Shown here: piece after piece, positions 5,624 to 13,348 of the stretch
Numbering within the stretch: the stretch's first letter is position 1
Layout of the letters: each line of letters starts with the position of its first letter
Origin: an uncultured Alphaproteobacteria bacterium
GTDB taxonomy: Bacteria; Pseudomonadota; Alphaproteobacteria; RF32; CAG-239
DNA: 19,649 bases
Direction of reading: 5' to 3'
Assembly: GCA_944392285.1 (NCBI GenBank)
Contig: CALXWF010000037.1
Coordinates: 1-19,649 of the forward strand
The notes under the pieces: model-generated
What the model saw: only the letters and a program-made list of their open reading frames with translations
Told to the model about the DNA's origin: nothing
Database searches by the model: none
Made by a program: the position numbers and the translations under genes

Positions 5624-6778
5624 TTATCTATTAGTCTTCTTTTGTTTTACGATTTTAGCTATATTAAATGAGAAAAACGATATTTTAGTAATTTCACTAT
5701 TATCTTTTTCAAATTCTCTTTTCATAAACATCGGTAGGGCAAAAATTTCTAAAATTGTGAATTTTGTGCCATTGCCTTCGCGATGTATAATTTTACATAA
5801 AGGAAGTCCCATAAAGTATATTTTTTTCTTATCTTTAATTATGCTAAAGTCATCTTTTCTTCTGTATAGTACCTTTTTAAGAAATGGTATTTTTTGTGAA
5901 CAGTAATAAAGAAAAGCTCTAAAACTAACAACATTCGGCTGCACACCGGTACGAAGATATTCATAGAAATATCTCCCCATCCGATCCCGAACAGATTTTA
6001 AACGGCGCGAGAGGGGTTTATTTTTGTCTTGATTACCAACGACTTTTCCTGTAAATGAACCTCGGAACAAATGGAATGCAACCACTTCATCATCTACAAG
6101 ATATTTTTTACTTATTACCTGAAATGAGTGCAACCCGATCTTTTTTGATAAGTCCTTACATTCTTCTTGATCAAATGCAAGAAAGTTATCATTTACGTCT
6201 TCTGATGATAGGGCGTCACGTATTTTGTAGCCAACATCAAAAGAATATTCTTTATCTGGGAAGATTCTTAAGCTTTCTTCCCATTTTTCTTTGGAAGATT
6301 CTGCTCTAAAATCTAAATATTTGATTAATTGTAGGGGGTGTGCGCATCCATAGGCACAGGGAAAGCGACTATTTCCCAAGCCAACACCTCGCGGGTAGGG
6401 AGCGCCAATTGCAACCAAGCCTTGCTCTAAATAGCCCTTCATCCAACTCAAATAATTTTGCTTAACCCAAAAGAAATCAGGGTCATTAGCTAAAAAGTAT
6501 TTGCTATTTGCTTTTTTAAGCGCCACGGTCATTGCCTCGCCGTGTTGGCCGCTTGCTGACTTTTCTTCAGGCTCATAATAAATAATTGAGATATTATTAT
6601 AACGCTTCTGATATGCTTCTGTTAATTTTTCCAATTCTTTTTTTTCTTTAGGTCTGGAATTATCAACAATGATTAGATCAAATTCTTCCGGATTGTTAAA
6701 CTCATATAATGCCTTTAATTGCCATTTCAGATAAACAGACGTTTTATAGTTTACAAAAGCTACGGTCCAATCTTTCAT
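5624..6778 (-). CDS. Family 2-like glycosyltransferase
   Basis: The 384-residue protein has a GT-A glycosyltransferase N-terminus. TVAFVNYKTSVYLKWQLKAL with DLIIVDNS (residues 5-41) is the nucleotide-binding pattern, and FLANDPDFFW (95-104) supplies the D-x-D metal/nucleotide-sugar motif. The C-terminal third (from about 300) does not match a domain I recognise and ends in a basic tail. Transfer of a sugar onto a surface glycan is the likely role; donor and acceptor are unknown. It is the last gene of the minus-strand cassette, separated from the gene before by 155 bases that hold a SPASM-like remnant. Codon use is markedly AT-rich, as in the two neighbours upstream, which suggests horizontal acquisition. 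Confidence 0.75.
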   Translation of the reverse strand: MKDWTVAFVNYKTSVYLKWQLKALYEFNNPEEFDLIIVDNSRPKEKKELEKLTEAYQKRYNNISIIYYEPEEKSASGQHGEAMTVALKKANSKYFLANDPDFFWVKQNYLSWMKGYLEQGLVAIGAPYPRGVGLGNSRFPCAYGCAHPLQLIKYLDFRAESSKEKWEESLRIFPDKEYSFDVGYKIRDALSSEDVNDNFLAFDQEECKDLSKKIGLHSFQVISKKYLVDDEVVAFHLFRGSFTGKVVGNQDKNKPLSRRLKSVRDRMGRYFYEYLRTGVQPNVVSFRAFLYYCSQKIPFLKKVLYRRKDDFSIIKDKKKIYFMGLPLCKIIHREGNGTKFTILEIFALPMFMKREFEKDNSEITKISFFSFNIAKIVKQKKTNR

Positions 6779-6802
6779 TTTTACCTCTTTTCAAATTGTT
6801 TT

Positions 6803-6976
6803 TTATTTTGGAATTGCATAATTACATTCATTGCACGGATACATCTTTTTACCGTAAACAGACAGCATTTTTCGCATGGTGCAAAGCTTTTTATTGCTGA
6901 ATATATTTTTCAGAGAATCCTTTTTAATATTTCCTAATAACTCCAATATAGATTCAACATCTTGCGTAGATTGCTT
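6803..6976 (-). pseudogene. Possible remnant of a radical SAM/SPASM protein C-terminus
   Basis: On the minus strand a frame different from the neighbouring gene is open from just after a TGA at 6977-6979 to a TAA at 6803-6805, about 57 codons. From about 6940 onward its translation reads LLGNIKKDSLKNIFSNKKL, then a basic stretch, then YPCNECNYAIPK. This is the pattern at the end of SPASM domains: an L-G-N-I, x-x-x-S-L-x-x-I, x-N-S-x-K-like block followed by a C-x2-C pair. There is no start codon ahead of the homologous part, and it overlaps the 3' end of the preceding CDS. I read it as the stump of a deleted gene. The match is by recognition only. Confidence 0.45.
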
Positions 6977-8046
6977 TCATAATTAATGGCTTCATAATCT
7001 TTTTCGGACATTAATTTATTCGTATTTCCGTGCAGGACGGATGCCCAAAAATAAGGACGCATAATATGCTGAAATATATTTAAATATTTTTCACAAAAAC
7101 AGATATTTTTTTCATCTGAAATATAATCATAAATGGAATTTTTAAAATATTCTGTTTCCTTTCCGAAATATTTTGCTTCTTGCAGAGTTCCTGAAGATAT
7201 TGCATATAATTTTTTTAGACGTGGATTAGCCAACAAATCATACATATTCAATTCGTTGGGTAGGATTTTAACTCCCAATTTGGCAAACAAAGCTTCTTCG
7301 ATATTTGGTGCTGAAGGATGCTTTTTGAGATAGACCAATTTATGTTCTGAAGTTATTCTTTTTATCTGGGGAATAAAATCAGCTATGGTATGATTTTTCC
7401 CATCAAAAATAAGAGAGGAATCTCCTTTGTTTTGTCCGCATATTAGGGCAAAGTCATACTCTGAAAAATTATTTTTCCCATGAACCTGACTACGTGCTTT
7501 CATTTGATTCGCTTTATAATAAATAGCCTCTTCAGGCAATTTATAGGGAAGCATCTTAGCAAATATTTCCGGACAATTTGTTTTGGCTCCAATTATCAAG
7601 TCATTAAAAAACTTTATGGAAGATATGCGTAAATCAATATATTTAATATTTAAAATATTAAAACATTTCAACAAAACTGGCGGTGTTTCATATCCGATAA
7701 TCAATTTTGCATCTTTTAAGTATCGTCCCAGATATTCTACTGCCGCACAACTTGGTTCTGCCGCAAAAAGCCGCTCCCATTCATCGGTGTCAATCGTTTT
7801 ACTAAACTTAAGACAGTCAGCCATGCTTTGGCTGTTAAGCTTTAAGAACTTTATGGCACTAAAACCGTTGATAGACTTCAGTGCCTTGTCTGTCTTAATA
7901 AAATCATCATTTAGCCTCCCTAAACCAGCATACTGCAAGGGGAAAGAGATAATCTCTTTGATAAAGTTTATAAAAGGCAGACAGGGCACAAAGTCTGGCC
8001 GAAAAACATCAGATATATAATAGATTTTTTCGTCCTTAACGGGCAT
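6934..8046 (-). CDS. Capsule-type (KpsS/KpsC-like) GT-B glycosyltransferase, putative
   Basis: The 370-residue protein lacks signal peptide and membrane helices. The C-terminal half looks like the nucleotide-sugar half of a GT-B enzyme of the capsule polysaccharide synthesis type. A FALICGQNKGD strand (199-209) is followed by LVYLKKHPSAPN (238-249; the K-H-P motif common there) and YAISSGTLQEAKYFGKE (281-297), where Ser-Ser/Gly and Glu would bind the donor. The N-terminal half is not recognisable. The start codon overlaps the DegT gene stop by 11 bases, so the two are translationally coupled. A role in making or extending a surface polysaccharide is probable; the exact family assignment is tentative. 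Confidence 0.6.
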   Translation of the reverse strand: MPVKDEKIYYISDVFRPDFVPCLPFINFIKEIISFPLQYAGLGRLNDDFIKTDKALKSINGFSAIKFLKLNSQSMADCLKFSKTIDTDEWERLFAAEPSCAAVEYLGRYLKDAKLIIGYETPPVLLKCFNILNIKYIDLRISSIKFFNDLIIGAKTNCPEIFAKMLPYKLPEEAIYYKANQMKARSQVHGKNNFSEYDFALICGQNKGDSSLIFDGKNHTIADFIPQIKRITSEHKLVYLKKHPSAPNIEEALFAKLGVKILPNELNMYDLLANPRLKKLYAISSGTLQEAKYFGKETEYFKNSIYDYISDEKNICFCEKYLNIFQHIMRPYFWASVLHGNTNKLMSEKDYEAINYESNLRKMLNLYWSY

Positions 8047-9178
8047 ATTTAATTACCTTTTCAGCTATATAGGCTCTGTCATCATCATTTACCCACCATC
8101 CTACAGGAATACATAAATGGGTTTCATTAAATCTTGTAGCATTGGGGAGCTCGGTATGAAATTCTCTAAACATGGAGTGCGTATCATTTCTAGCATGAAC
8201 CTTAGAGGCCATAATTCCTTCTTCCCCGAGTTTTTTCATTAACTCATCACGATTGTTAACATGGAGTGTATATAACCAACAAGCAGATTTTCCATCCGGA
8301 TTTTGCGGAGCAATCGTAATAGCTTTTTCGTTTTTAAATGCTTCGTCATAAAAACGCGTATTATCGCGATGACGTGCCAAAATTTCTGTTACATGAGCAA
8401 AGTTTGCAAGACCAACGGTGGCGCAAACATCATTCATATGAAACTTATATCCGGCTTCTCCGACATCCAATTCGCAACGAAGATCTATTCCTTCTCTAAT
8501 CGTGCGATCGATTCCATACCAACGCAATAATTTAGCTCTTTCATAATATTTACGTTCCTTGGTAAGCAAAATGCCCCCGTCAACACTTGTTACATGTTTA
8601 ATGGCTTGCAAGGATATCATGGTAAAATCAGAATGATTTCCAATCATTTTACCCTTATATTCCATCCCCATGGCGTGAGCGCCGTCTTCAATAGTCTTAA
8701 TATTGTGTTTTTTTGCAATAGCATTAATCTCGTCAATCTGACAAGGATTCCCGCCCCAGTGTATCATGGCAATTGCTTTCGTATTTGGGGTAATTTTGCG
8801 CTCAATATCTTTAGGATCTATATTTCCGGTCAAAGGATCTACATCTGCCCAGACAATCTTAGCGCCGTTTGCAATAATCGGACAGTTTGTCGCCGTACAT
8901 GTAATCGGGCTGGTAATAACTTCACTCTTGTTATCATTGTAATAGCTCTTGGGGCGATCTGGATTAATGGCCATTTGATACGCCAAATGCAATGAAGATG
9001 TACCGCTATTTAGCGTCAGCACATTTGGGTTCCCGAGATATTCAGCTAATTTTTGCTCAAACTCTGCGACTTTAGGACCTTCTCCAATATAGCCGCTATG
9101 CAAAACCTCTAACAACGGTTTATCAACTTCCTTAGCCATAAAGACCTTAAACAGGGGTATCTTTCTTTCAGTTCCCAT
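8036..9178 (-). CDS. DegT/DnrJ/EryC1/StrS family PLP-dependent sugar aminotransferase
   Basis: The full-length 380-residue protein has all expected elements of the sugar aminotransferase family. Phosphate-binding LNSGTSSLHLAYQMA is at 56-70. The conserved P-I-T-C-T-A-T-N is at 91-98. EDGAHAMG (164-171) has the Asp that pairs with the PLP ring nitrogen. The Schiff-base lysine is K194 in QAIKHVTSVDGG. The family transfers an amino group from glutamate to a nucleotide-linked 3- or 4-keto-6-deoxy sugar. The GNAT gene directly upstream, overlapping by 11 bases, would N-acylate the product. The pair therefore points to an N-acylated amino-deoxy sugar in the surface glycan. The keto-sugar dehydratase is not in the window, so the exact sugar cannot be given. 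Confidence 0.92.
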   Translation of the reverse strand: MGTERKIPLFKVFMAKEVDKPLLEVLHSGYIGEGPKVAEFEQKLAEYLGNPNVLTLNSGTSSLHLAYQMAINPDRPKSYYNDNKSEVITSPITCTATNCPIIANGAKIVWADVDPLTGNIDPKDIERKITPNTKAIAMIHWGGNPCQIDEINAIAKKHNIKTIEDGAHAMGMEYKGKMIGNHSDFTMISLQAIKHVTSVDGGILLTKERKYYERAKLLRWYGIDRTIREGIDLRCELDVGEAGYKFHMNDVCATVGLANFAHVTEILARHRDNTRFYDEAFKNEKAITIAPQNPDGKSACWLYTLHVNNRDELMKKLGEEGIMASKVHARNDTHSMFREFHTELPNATRFNETHLCIPVGWWVNDDDRAYIAEKVIKYAR

Positions 9179-9707
9179 TCTTATATTCTCCTTTTAAAAT
9201 ACTCATCATAATGTAGTCATGATATTCTCCGGATCGAAAAACCGCCTGACGTTGGCGACCTTCCTCAACGAATCCTATTTTCTTGTATAAATTTTTGGCA
9301 ACTTCATTATTTTCCATTACCAATAACCATAAACGGTACATATTCATCTCGTTAAAACCTAGATGAAAAATTAAACCGTACATTTTCTTAGCGTAACCCT
9401 TGCCTCGAAATTGCGGCGATATATCTCCTCCGACACACATTGAACGATTGATAAAATCTATCTCTGAGATTCTAACAAGTCCTACACGCTCCCAATCCTT
9501 AGCTTCTGTTACAAATTTCTCAAAAACTAAAAATTGACGTGTATTATCCGTTTGCAGGCCTTCAAACCAACGTTTCTGACGCTCCATATTTAAAAGGCAA
9601 AATGTACCTAAAAAACGGTTGGTCGAAGAGTCTTCACGAAGATTTAAAGCAAATTCCAAATCCTCTCTTTCTAATAGGCGAATTCTGAAGCCATCTTTCT
9701 CAATCAT
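9168..9707 (-). CDS. GNAT family N-acetyltransferase (putative amino-sugar acetyltransferase)
   Basis: The gene has a 179-residue GNAT fold of the Acetyltransf_3/PseH-like kind. IRLLEREDLEFALNLRED opens the domain, the acetyl-CoA loop is SPQFRGKGYAKKMYGLI, and LWLLVMENNEVAKNLYKKIGFVEEG is the typical C-terminal half. The frame is open to an ATG at 9747-9749, but I chose the ATG at 9705-9707: AGGAAA precedes it, homology begins there, and the upstream ATG falls inside the -10 box of the candidate promoter. Together with the DegT aminotransferase, coupled by an 11-base overlap, it likely acetylates an amino-deoxy nucleotide sugar. It is the first gene of the minus-strand cassette. A protein or antibiotic substrate cannot be ruled out. 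Confidence 0.83.
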   Translation of the reverse strand: MIEKDGFRIRLLEREDLEFALNLREDSSTNRFLGTFCLLNMERQKRWFEGLQTDNTRQFLVFEKFVTEAKDWERVGLVRISEIDFINRSMCVGGDISPQFRGKGYAKKMYGLIFHLGFNEMNMYRLWLLVMENNEVAKNLYKKIGFVEEGRQRQAVFRSGEYHDYIMMSILKGEYKNGN

Positions 9708-9744
9708 AATTTTTCCTATCCATAAAAAATAAATATTTTCTCTA

Positions 9745-9773
9745 TACATATTTAATTAGATTAATGTTGTCAA
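9745..9773 (-). promoter_or_regulatory. Candidate promoter for the minus-strand sugar cassette
   Basis: On the minus strand a consensus TTGACA (9768-9773) is followed after exactly 17 bases by TATGTA (9745-9750). Transcription would start near 9738 and give a leader of about 30 bases to the ATG at 9707. It is the only well-formed promoter seen for the four genes to 5624. Confidence 0.65.
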
Positions 9774-9846
9774 TGCATAATATAAAAATTGTAAAAATAT
9801 TTTTAATAAACCTATCGGTGAATAGTTTCAAAGGGTGTGCAAAACT

Positions 9847-9874
9847 TTGCTGATATATTTATGCCATTTATAAA
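9847..9874 (+). promoter_or_regulatory. Candidate promoter for the 9999-12279 membrane operon
   Basis: TTGCTG (9847-9852) and TATAAA (9869-9874) are separated by 16 bases. Transcription would begin near 9881 and leave a leader of roughly 115 bases before the start at 9999. The DNA here is very AT-rich, so chance matches are easy. Confidence 0.4.
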
Positions 9875-9900
9875 ATAAAAATCAAGATGGGTGAGAGGTT

Positions 9901-9954
9901 ATGGATATAAATAATGATAAGACAAAGAAATTTAAATACCTTATAGCTCTTTAA
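9901..9954 (+). CDS. Possible 17-codon leader ORF
   Basis: A short ORF of 17 codons, starting MDINNDKTKKF, begins at an ATG preceded by GGTGAGAGG. It lies in the leader of the 9999 gene, in a different frame, and ends 44 bases before that gene. It has no runs of one amino acid as in classical attenuators. It could be a regulatory upstream ORF or chance; there is no homology evidence. Confidence 0.2.
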   Translation: MDINNDKTKKFKYLIAL

Positions 9955-9998
9955 TCGGGGGGATGAATATTTATATATAAGGACCGAAGGAGAGGACC

Positions 9999-10664
9999 AT
10001 GGTATTTTTAAATGCATCAGAAAAAAATAAGAGATTTAAAAATTTTTTACAAAGTATCTGGAACTTTTTATTAAGCCAGACCGGAACTTTTCTGATAGGG
10101 GTTTCGGCAATTGCGGTGGGAACTTATCAGTTTTATATTAACAAGCCGATATTAAAATACCAAACGGCTCTGACCAATATTGTGTCTTCCGTTAATGATA
10201 ATGACCTCAAAGTCACGATTAAAGAAAAAGAATATAAAGATCTATACCAGACGACGGTTGTATTAAGTAATAACGGAGAACAGGCCTTGGCCGGCGAAGA
10301 TGTTTCAAAAATCGGCCACGACCCGATAAGAATTGTTATTCCGAAAAAGGCCAAAGTCGTTTCCTATATTTTAGATAAGAATCAGACAAGCCCAGAGGTG
10401 TCGGTAAAGCTTGTAGCGATAGAAGGAGCCATCGTGCTTGATTTTGACTTTCTGAATCCGGGCAGCCAAATCGCCGTAACCTTATTGCATGAATATCCTG
10501 ATACAGACTTTGTTATTCGCGGTTCGGCCCTAAATGTCACTTCCATCGGCAGAGAATGGAACAAAACGGAAGAACGAATTTTTATTATTTCTTTGGTGTC
10601 TGCTTTTTATATATTCTTTATAGCGGCTTATATCCTTCGTCGAATAAAACGTCGGCGGTCTTGA
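9999..10664 (+). CDS. Unknown protein with two membrane helices and a beta-rich central domain
   Basis: I do not recognise this 221-residue protein. A hydrophobic helix at about 23-45 (FLLSQTGTFLIGVSAIAVG) is followed by a soluble region of about 150 residues. That region is rich in alternating hydrophobic residues (strands such as TTVVLSNNGEQAL, IVLDFDFLNPGSQIAVTLL), like an immunoglobulin-type beta sandwich. A second helix at about 195-214 leads to a basic tail (RRIKRRRS). By the positive-inside rule both ends would be cytoplasmic and the beta domain outside the inner membrane. A strong AAGGAGAGG site precedes the ATG. The DUF2157 gene follows after 45 bases, so they may be one operon, though base 10665 onward also contains a small run of G/C. 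Confidence 0.7.
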   Translation: MVFLNASEKNKRFKNFLQSIWNFLLSQTGTFLIGVSAIAVGTYQFYINKPILKYQTALTNIVSSVNDNDLKVTIKEKEYKDLYQTTVVLSNNGEQALAGEDVSKIGHDPIRIVIPKKAKVVSYILDKNQTSPEVSVKLVAIEGAIVLDFDFLNPGSQIAVTLLHEYPDTDFVIRGSALNVTSIGREWNKTEERIFIISLVSAFYIFFIAAYILRRIKRRRS

Positions 10665-10709
10665 CATCGGGGGCGGTTAAGCTAAACTTTCTCCAAACGG
10701 AGAAAAAAG

Positions 10710-11852
10710 ATGAATTTAGAGAAAAAACTTGCAGATTGGCAAAAGCAAAAATTTCTCACGCCCAAAGCGGCTGAGAAGATTCTGAGCTATGAACGACACA
10801 AAAAAGCAAACGAGTTTAGCTATATTATGCTGGGGCTCGGAAGCTTTTTTATCGGGGTCGGCCTTATTGCACTAATTGCGGCCAACTGGGAAAATATCAG
10901 TGCCGGCATAAAACTTGGAAGTGCGGGCTTGTTATTGGTGCTGTGTGCTTGCGGTATCTACATATGTCATCTTAAAGGCAAAACTCTTTTACAAGAGATT
11001 TTGTTGTTGCTTTATGCTTTGCTGATTTTGGCGACAATCGGTTTGGTCGCACAGATATTCCAATTACAGCCCGAAGGCTTAAAGGCTTTTGTGTTCTGGA
11101 GCCTATTGTGTATACCTTTGCTGCCTTTGAGTTCCGCTCAACCGCTTTCTTGGGTATGGATACCGACTTTTTTGATAAGTGTATGTGAGCAACTTGGCCG
11201 CCAAACATGGTATCAATCTTGGCAGAACTACATTTCCGATAACTTTGCCGCAGGTGAGGGGCTGTTTGTTCTGTTTTTGCTGACGCTGATTTATGCTGCC
11301 ATACCCCAAAGATTAAAAGGGCAGGCCTGGTATAAATCTTTGCAAACTTGGTTAATAATTGGCATAAGTATGATTGCAATATATTTGGATGTTTTCCAAG
11401 GATATTATGATGCCGCGGCAGAAGAGGCTGGCTTAAGCTCGGCAGGAATTTTTGCCTTGATGCTTATAGCCTTGGCCGCCATAAATCATTGGCAGAAACA
11501 ATCACAACAAACCGCTTTGCTGATGGCTGTTTTGCTTTTGTTTTCATTTTTACTGCAACAAAATGAAAGATATTCGCTTATAAACGAGCTGTTAAGCTTT
11601 ATTATGACTTTGTCTTTATTGGCGGTGGTTTTGTTTTATGCCTATCGCCTTGCAAAGCCGCGCCTGATTAATCTTGCGGCCGGTTTAATAGCATTAAGGG
11701 TTTTGTTAGGGTATTTTGAGCTCTTCGGAACTCTGAGCCTGACCGGTTGGGGCTTTATTTTGTCTGGTTTTGCCATTTTCATCTCTTGGGGAATATGGAA
11801 AAAAATTGCCTCTTTATCCCCAATCGATAAAGAGGAGAAAACAAATGCTTAA
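10710..11852 (+). CDS. DUF2157 domain polytopic membrane protein
   Basis: The 380 residues begin with the soluble DUF2157 head (LEKKLADWQKQKFLTPKAAEKILSYE, residues 3-28). The first membrane pair follows, with GLGSFFIGVGLIALIAANWENI, which is the family signature. The rest is a series of about ten hydrophobic helices to residue 370. The function of the family is unknown. It commonly sits next to a GDYXXLXY protein, as it does here, so the two probably form a membrane complex. The next gene begins inside its last codons (overlap of 8 bases at 11845-11852) behind a GAGGAG site, a clear sign of translational coupling. Confidence 0.9.
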   Translation: MNLEKKLADWQKQKFLTPKAAEKILSYERHKKANEFSYIMLGLGSFFIGVGLIALIAANWENISAGIKLGSAGLLLVLCACGIYICHLKGKTLLQEILLLLYALLILATIGLVAQIFQLQPEGLKAFVFWSLLCIPLLPLSSAQPLSWVWIPTFLISVCEQLGRQTWYQSWQNYISDNFAAGEGLFVLFLLTLIYAAIPQRLKGQAWYKSLQTWLIIGISMIAIYLDVFQGYYDAAAEEAGLSSAGIFALMLIALAAINHWQKQSQQTALLMAVLLLFSFLLQQNERYSLINELLSFIMTLSLLAVVLFYAYRLAKPRLINLAAGLIALRVLLGYFELFGTLSLTGWGFILSGFAIFISWGIWKKIASLSPIDKEEKTNA

Positions 11853-12279
11853 AAAATATACTTATCTTATCTGTTTAATTATGCCGATTATAATACTTTT
11901 GGGGTGGACGTTTTCACTCAGCTCGGCACAAAAGGACGGAACCGAAATTGTTTTGGTTGTTAAAGGCTATGATCCAAGAGATCTGCTTTCCGGCCATTAT
12001 TTGTTATTAACGCCGGATTGGCAAGCAACGGATTGCGGTCAATTTGCGGAAGGACAATGCCCAAAGCAAGATTTTTTAAAAATCTATAAATATTACATTC
12101 CTGAAGAAAAAGCCGAACTCTTGGAACAAATTCTGCAAAACTCCAAAGAAGTCACGGCTGCTTTAGTCTTTGCAACAAACAAAAGAGAGGGATATGTTAT
12201 CCGCGATTTGCGCCTAAATAACATGCCGTGGCAACAATGGCTTGAGGCCAATCATCACGAGCAAAACCGCAAAAAATAA
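11845..12279 (+). CDS. GDYXXLXY-type membrane-anchored protein, partner of DUF2157
   Basis: I place the start at 11845, not at the upstream in-frame ATG at 11770, because GAGGAGAAAACAA precedes it and a signal-anchor starts there: MLKKYTYLICLIMPIIILLG. The 144 residues continue with an extracytoplasmic domain. GYDPRDLLSGHYLLLTPDW corresponds to the family's D-P-R-D-x-x-x-G-D-Y-x-x-L-x-Y motif, here with His replacing the Asp of GDY. This family is encoded next to DUF2157 proteins in many bacteria. Its role is unknown; the fixed pairing suggests the two work together at the inner membrane. Confidence 0.82.
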   Translation: MLKKYTYLICLIMPIIILLGWTFSLSSAQKDGTEIVLVVKGYDPRDLLSGHYLLLTPDWQATDCGQFAEGQCPKQDFLKIYKYYIPEEKAELLEQILQNSKEVTAALVFATNKREGYVIRDLRLNNMPWQQWLEANHHEQNRKK

Positions 12280-12280
12280 C

Positions 12281-12308
12281 TTGCAGTTAGGGGCAATATT
12301 GCTATCTT
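12281..12308 (+). promoter_or_regulatory. Candidate promoter of the LOS glycosyltransferase cluster
   Basis: TTGCAG (12281-12286) and TATCTT (12303-12308) are spaced by 16 bases, just after the previous gene's stop and 32 bases before the next start. The spacer ends with the perfect palindrome GCAATATTGC (12293-12302), which could be an operator or chance. AAAGGAG precedes the gene. Confidence 0.45.
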
Positions 12309-12339
12309 AAGAAAAAAACAGCCGCAAAGGAGTATAAAA

Positions 12340-13335
12340 ATGACGTCTTCTCCCCGTATATCCTTAATTGTTTCTCTCTACAATGCCGAAAAATATTTAC
12401 GTCCTTGTCTGGATTCGGTGAAAAACCAGACTTTTAAAGATTTTGAGTGTTTGTGCGTAAATGACGGCTCCAAAGACAACACGGCAGACATTGTCAAAGA
12501 ATATGCGGCACAAGATGCACGTTTCAAACTCATCACCCAAGAAAACGGCGGCTGCTCGGCTGCCCGCAACACCGGCTTAAAAAATGCCGTGGCACCGTAT
12601 ATCGCTTTGTTGGATCAAGATGATATGTTGCACCCCCAAGCCTTTGAAACACTTATTTATTTGATTGAAAAATATCAAACAGACGTCGCCAGTTTCTCAT
12701 TTGTTGAAGTGCCTGATAATTTTGTGCTGCAAAACCCGCCGCATTATGATGTCAGCACTTTTAAGGCAAGGGTTTCAAACACCCCGTTTCAAGACTTCTT
12801 TACGCGCAAAAAAGGCGGTCAGGTTGAAGTTTGGACCAGACTGTATAATAAAGAGGCCATTAAGGGAATAGAATTTCCGGTGGGCGTCCAACCGGCAGAA
12901 GATACGATTTTTACCTTAAAAGTGCTTGACAGAATCAAAAATATCGTTACGGTAGAAGATAACTTGCTTTATTATCGTGATAGTAGTACTTCTGTCATGA
13001 ATATGGGCAAGACCAAAAGATATGTTGAATCTCACCTTTTGGCCGGGCAGATACTCTATGACTATTTTGTCAAAGGCGGGCGTCTGCAGGGGCAAGACTT
13101 GGAGAATATGCGCTTCTTTATCACGCGCTTATTCTACAAAACTTGCATTTCTCAGGCCCTAAGAAGGATACCTGACGCCGCCTTGCGTCAAGAGGTTTTG
13201 GCTTTATCTCGGCAAAAATTTGCAGAGTTTGAACAAAAACAAATGTTTTTGCCCTCAAAGCTGAAATTCAAACACCGTTTGGCATATCGACTTTTTATGA
13301 ACCGTTATGACACTTTGGCCCGCTTTTTTGCCTGA
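12340..13335 (+). CDS. Family 2 glycosyltransferase (LOS/surface glycan), first of the cluster
   Basis: The 331-residue GT2 enzyme has ISLIVSLYNAEKYLRPCLDSVKNQT (7-31), the ECLCVNDGSKDNT loop (36-48) that binds UDP or another nucleotide, NGGCSAARNTGLKNA (68-82), and LLDQDDML (88-95) with the D-x-D metal site. A catalytic-base region W-T-R-L-Y-N-K lies at about 165. There are no membrane helices, so it acts on the cytoplasmic face of the inner membrane, adding a sugar to a growing lipid-linked oligosaccharide. Neighbours suggest LOS core or outer-core. The next gene begins 13 bases after its stop. Donor and linkage cannot be deduced. Confidence 0.9.
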   Translation: MTSSPRISLIVSLYNAEKYLRPCLDSVKNQTFKDFECLCVNDGSKDNTADIVKEYAAQDARFKLITQENGGCSAARNTGLKNAVAPYIALLDQDDMLHPQAFETLIYLIEKYQTDVASFSFVEVPDNFVLQNPPHYDVSTFKARVSNTPFQDFFTRKKGGQVEVWTRLYNKEAIKGIEFPVGVQPAEDTIFTLKVLDRIKNIVTVEDNLLYYRDSSTSVMNMGKTKRYVESHLLAGQILYDYFVKGGRLQGQDLENMRFFITRLFYKTCISQALRRIPDAALRQEVLALSRQKFAEFEQKQMFLPSKLKFKHRLAYRLFMNRYDTLARFFA

Positions 13336-13348
13336 TGAGAAAGAGAAC

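Noticed and set aside
5581..5637. AGACTA...TAGTCT inverted words as a terminator after the MerR gene
   Set aside because: The spacing between arms is about 45 bases, there is no GC-rich stem and the right arm is within the end of the glycosyltransferase gene.
8594..8995. 133-codon plus-strand ORF opposite the aminotransferase
   Set aside because: It is antisense to a strongly conserved DegT gene and has no recognisable domain.
9705..9749. Upstream start MYRENIYFLW for the GNAT gene
   Set aside because: It lacks a ribosome site and overlaps the candidate -10 box; homology and AGGAAA support the start at 9707.
10972..11379. 135-codon minus-strand ORF opposite DUF2157
   Set aside because: It is a shadow of a well-supported membrane protein gene with no independent evidence.
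11770..11844. Longer N-terminus for the GDYXXLXY protein
   Set aside because: It lies wholly inside the DUF2157 gene and would place 25 charged residues before the signal anchor; GAGGAG supports 11845.
13307..13348. Longer N-terminus of the second GT2 protein
   Set aside because: It lies within the preceding gene; GT2 homology starts at MNTKF and a ribosome site precedes 13349.
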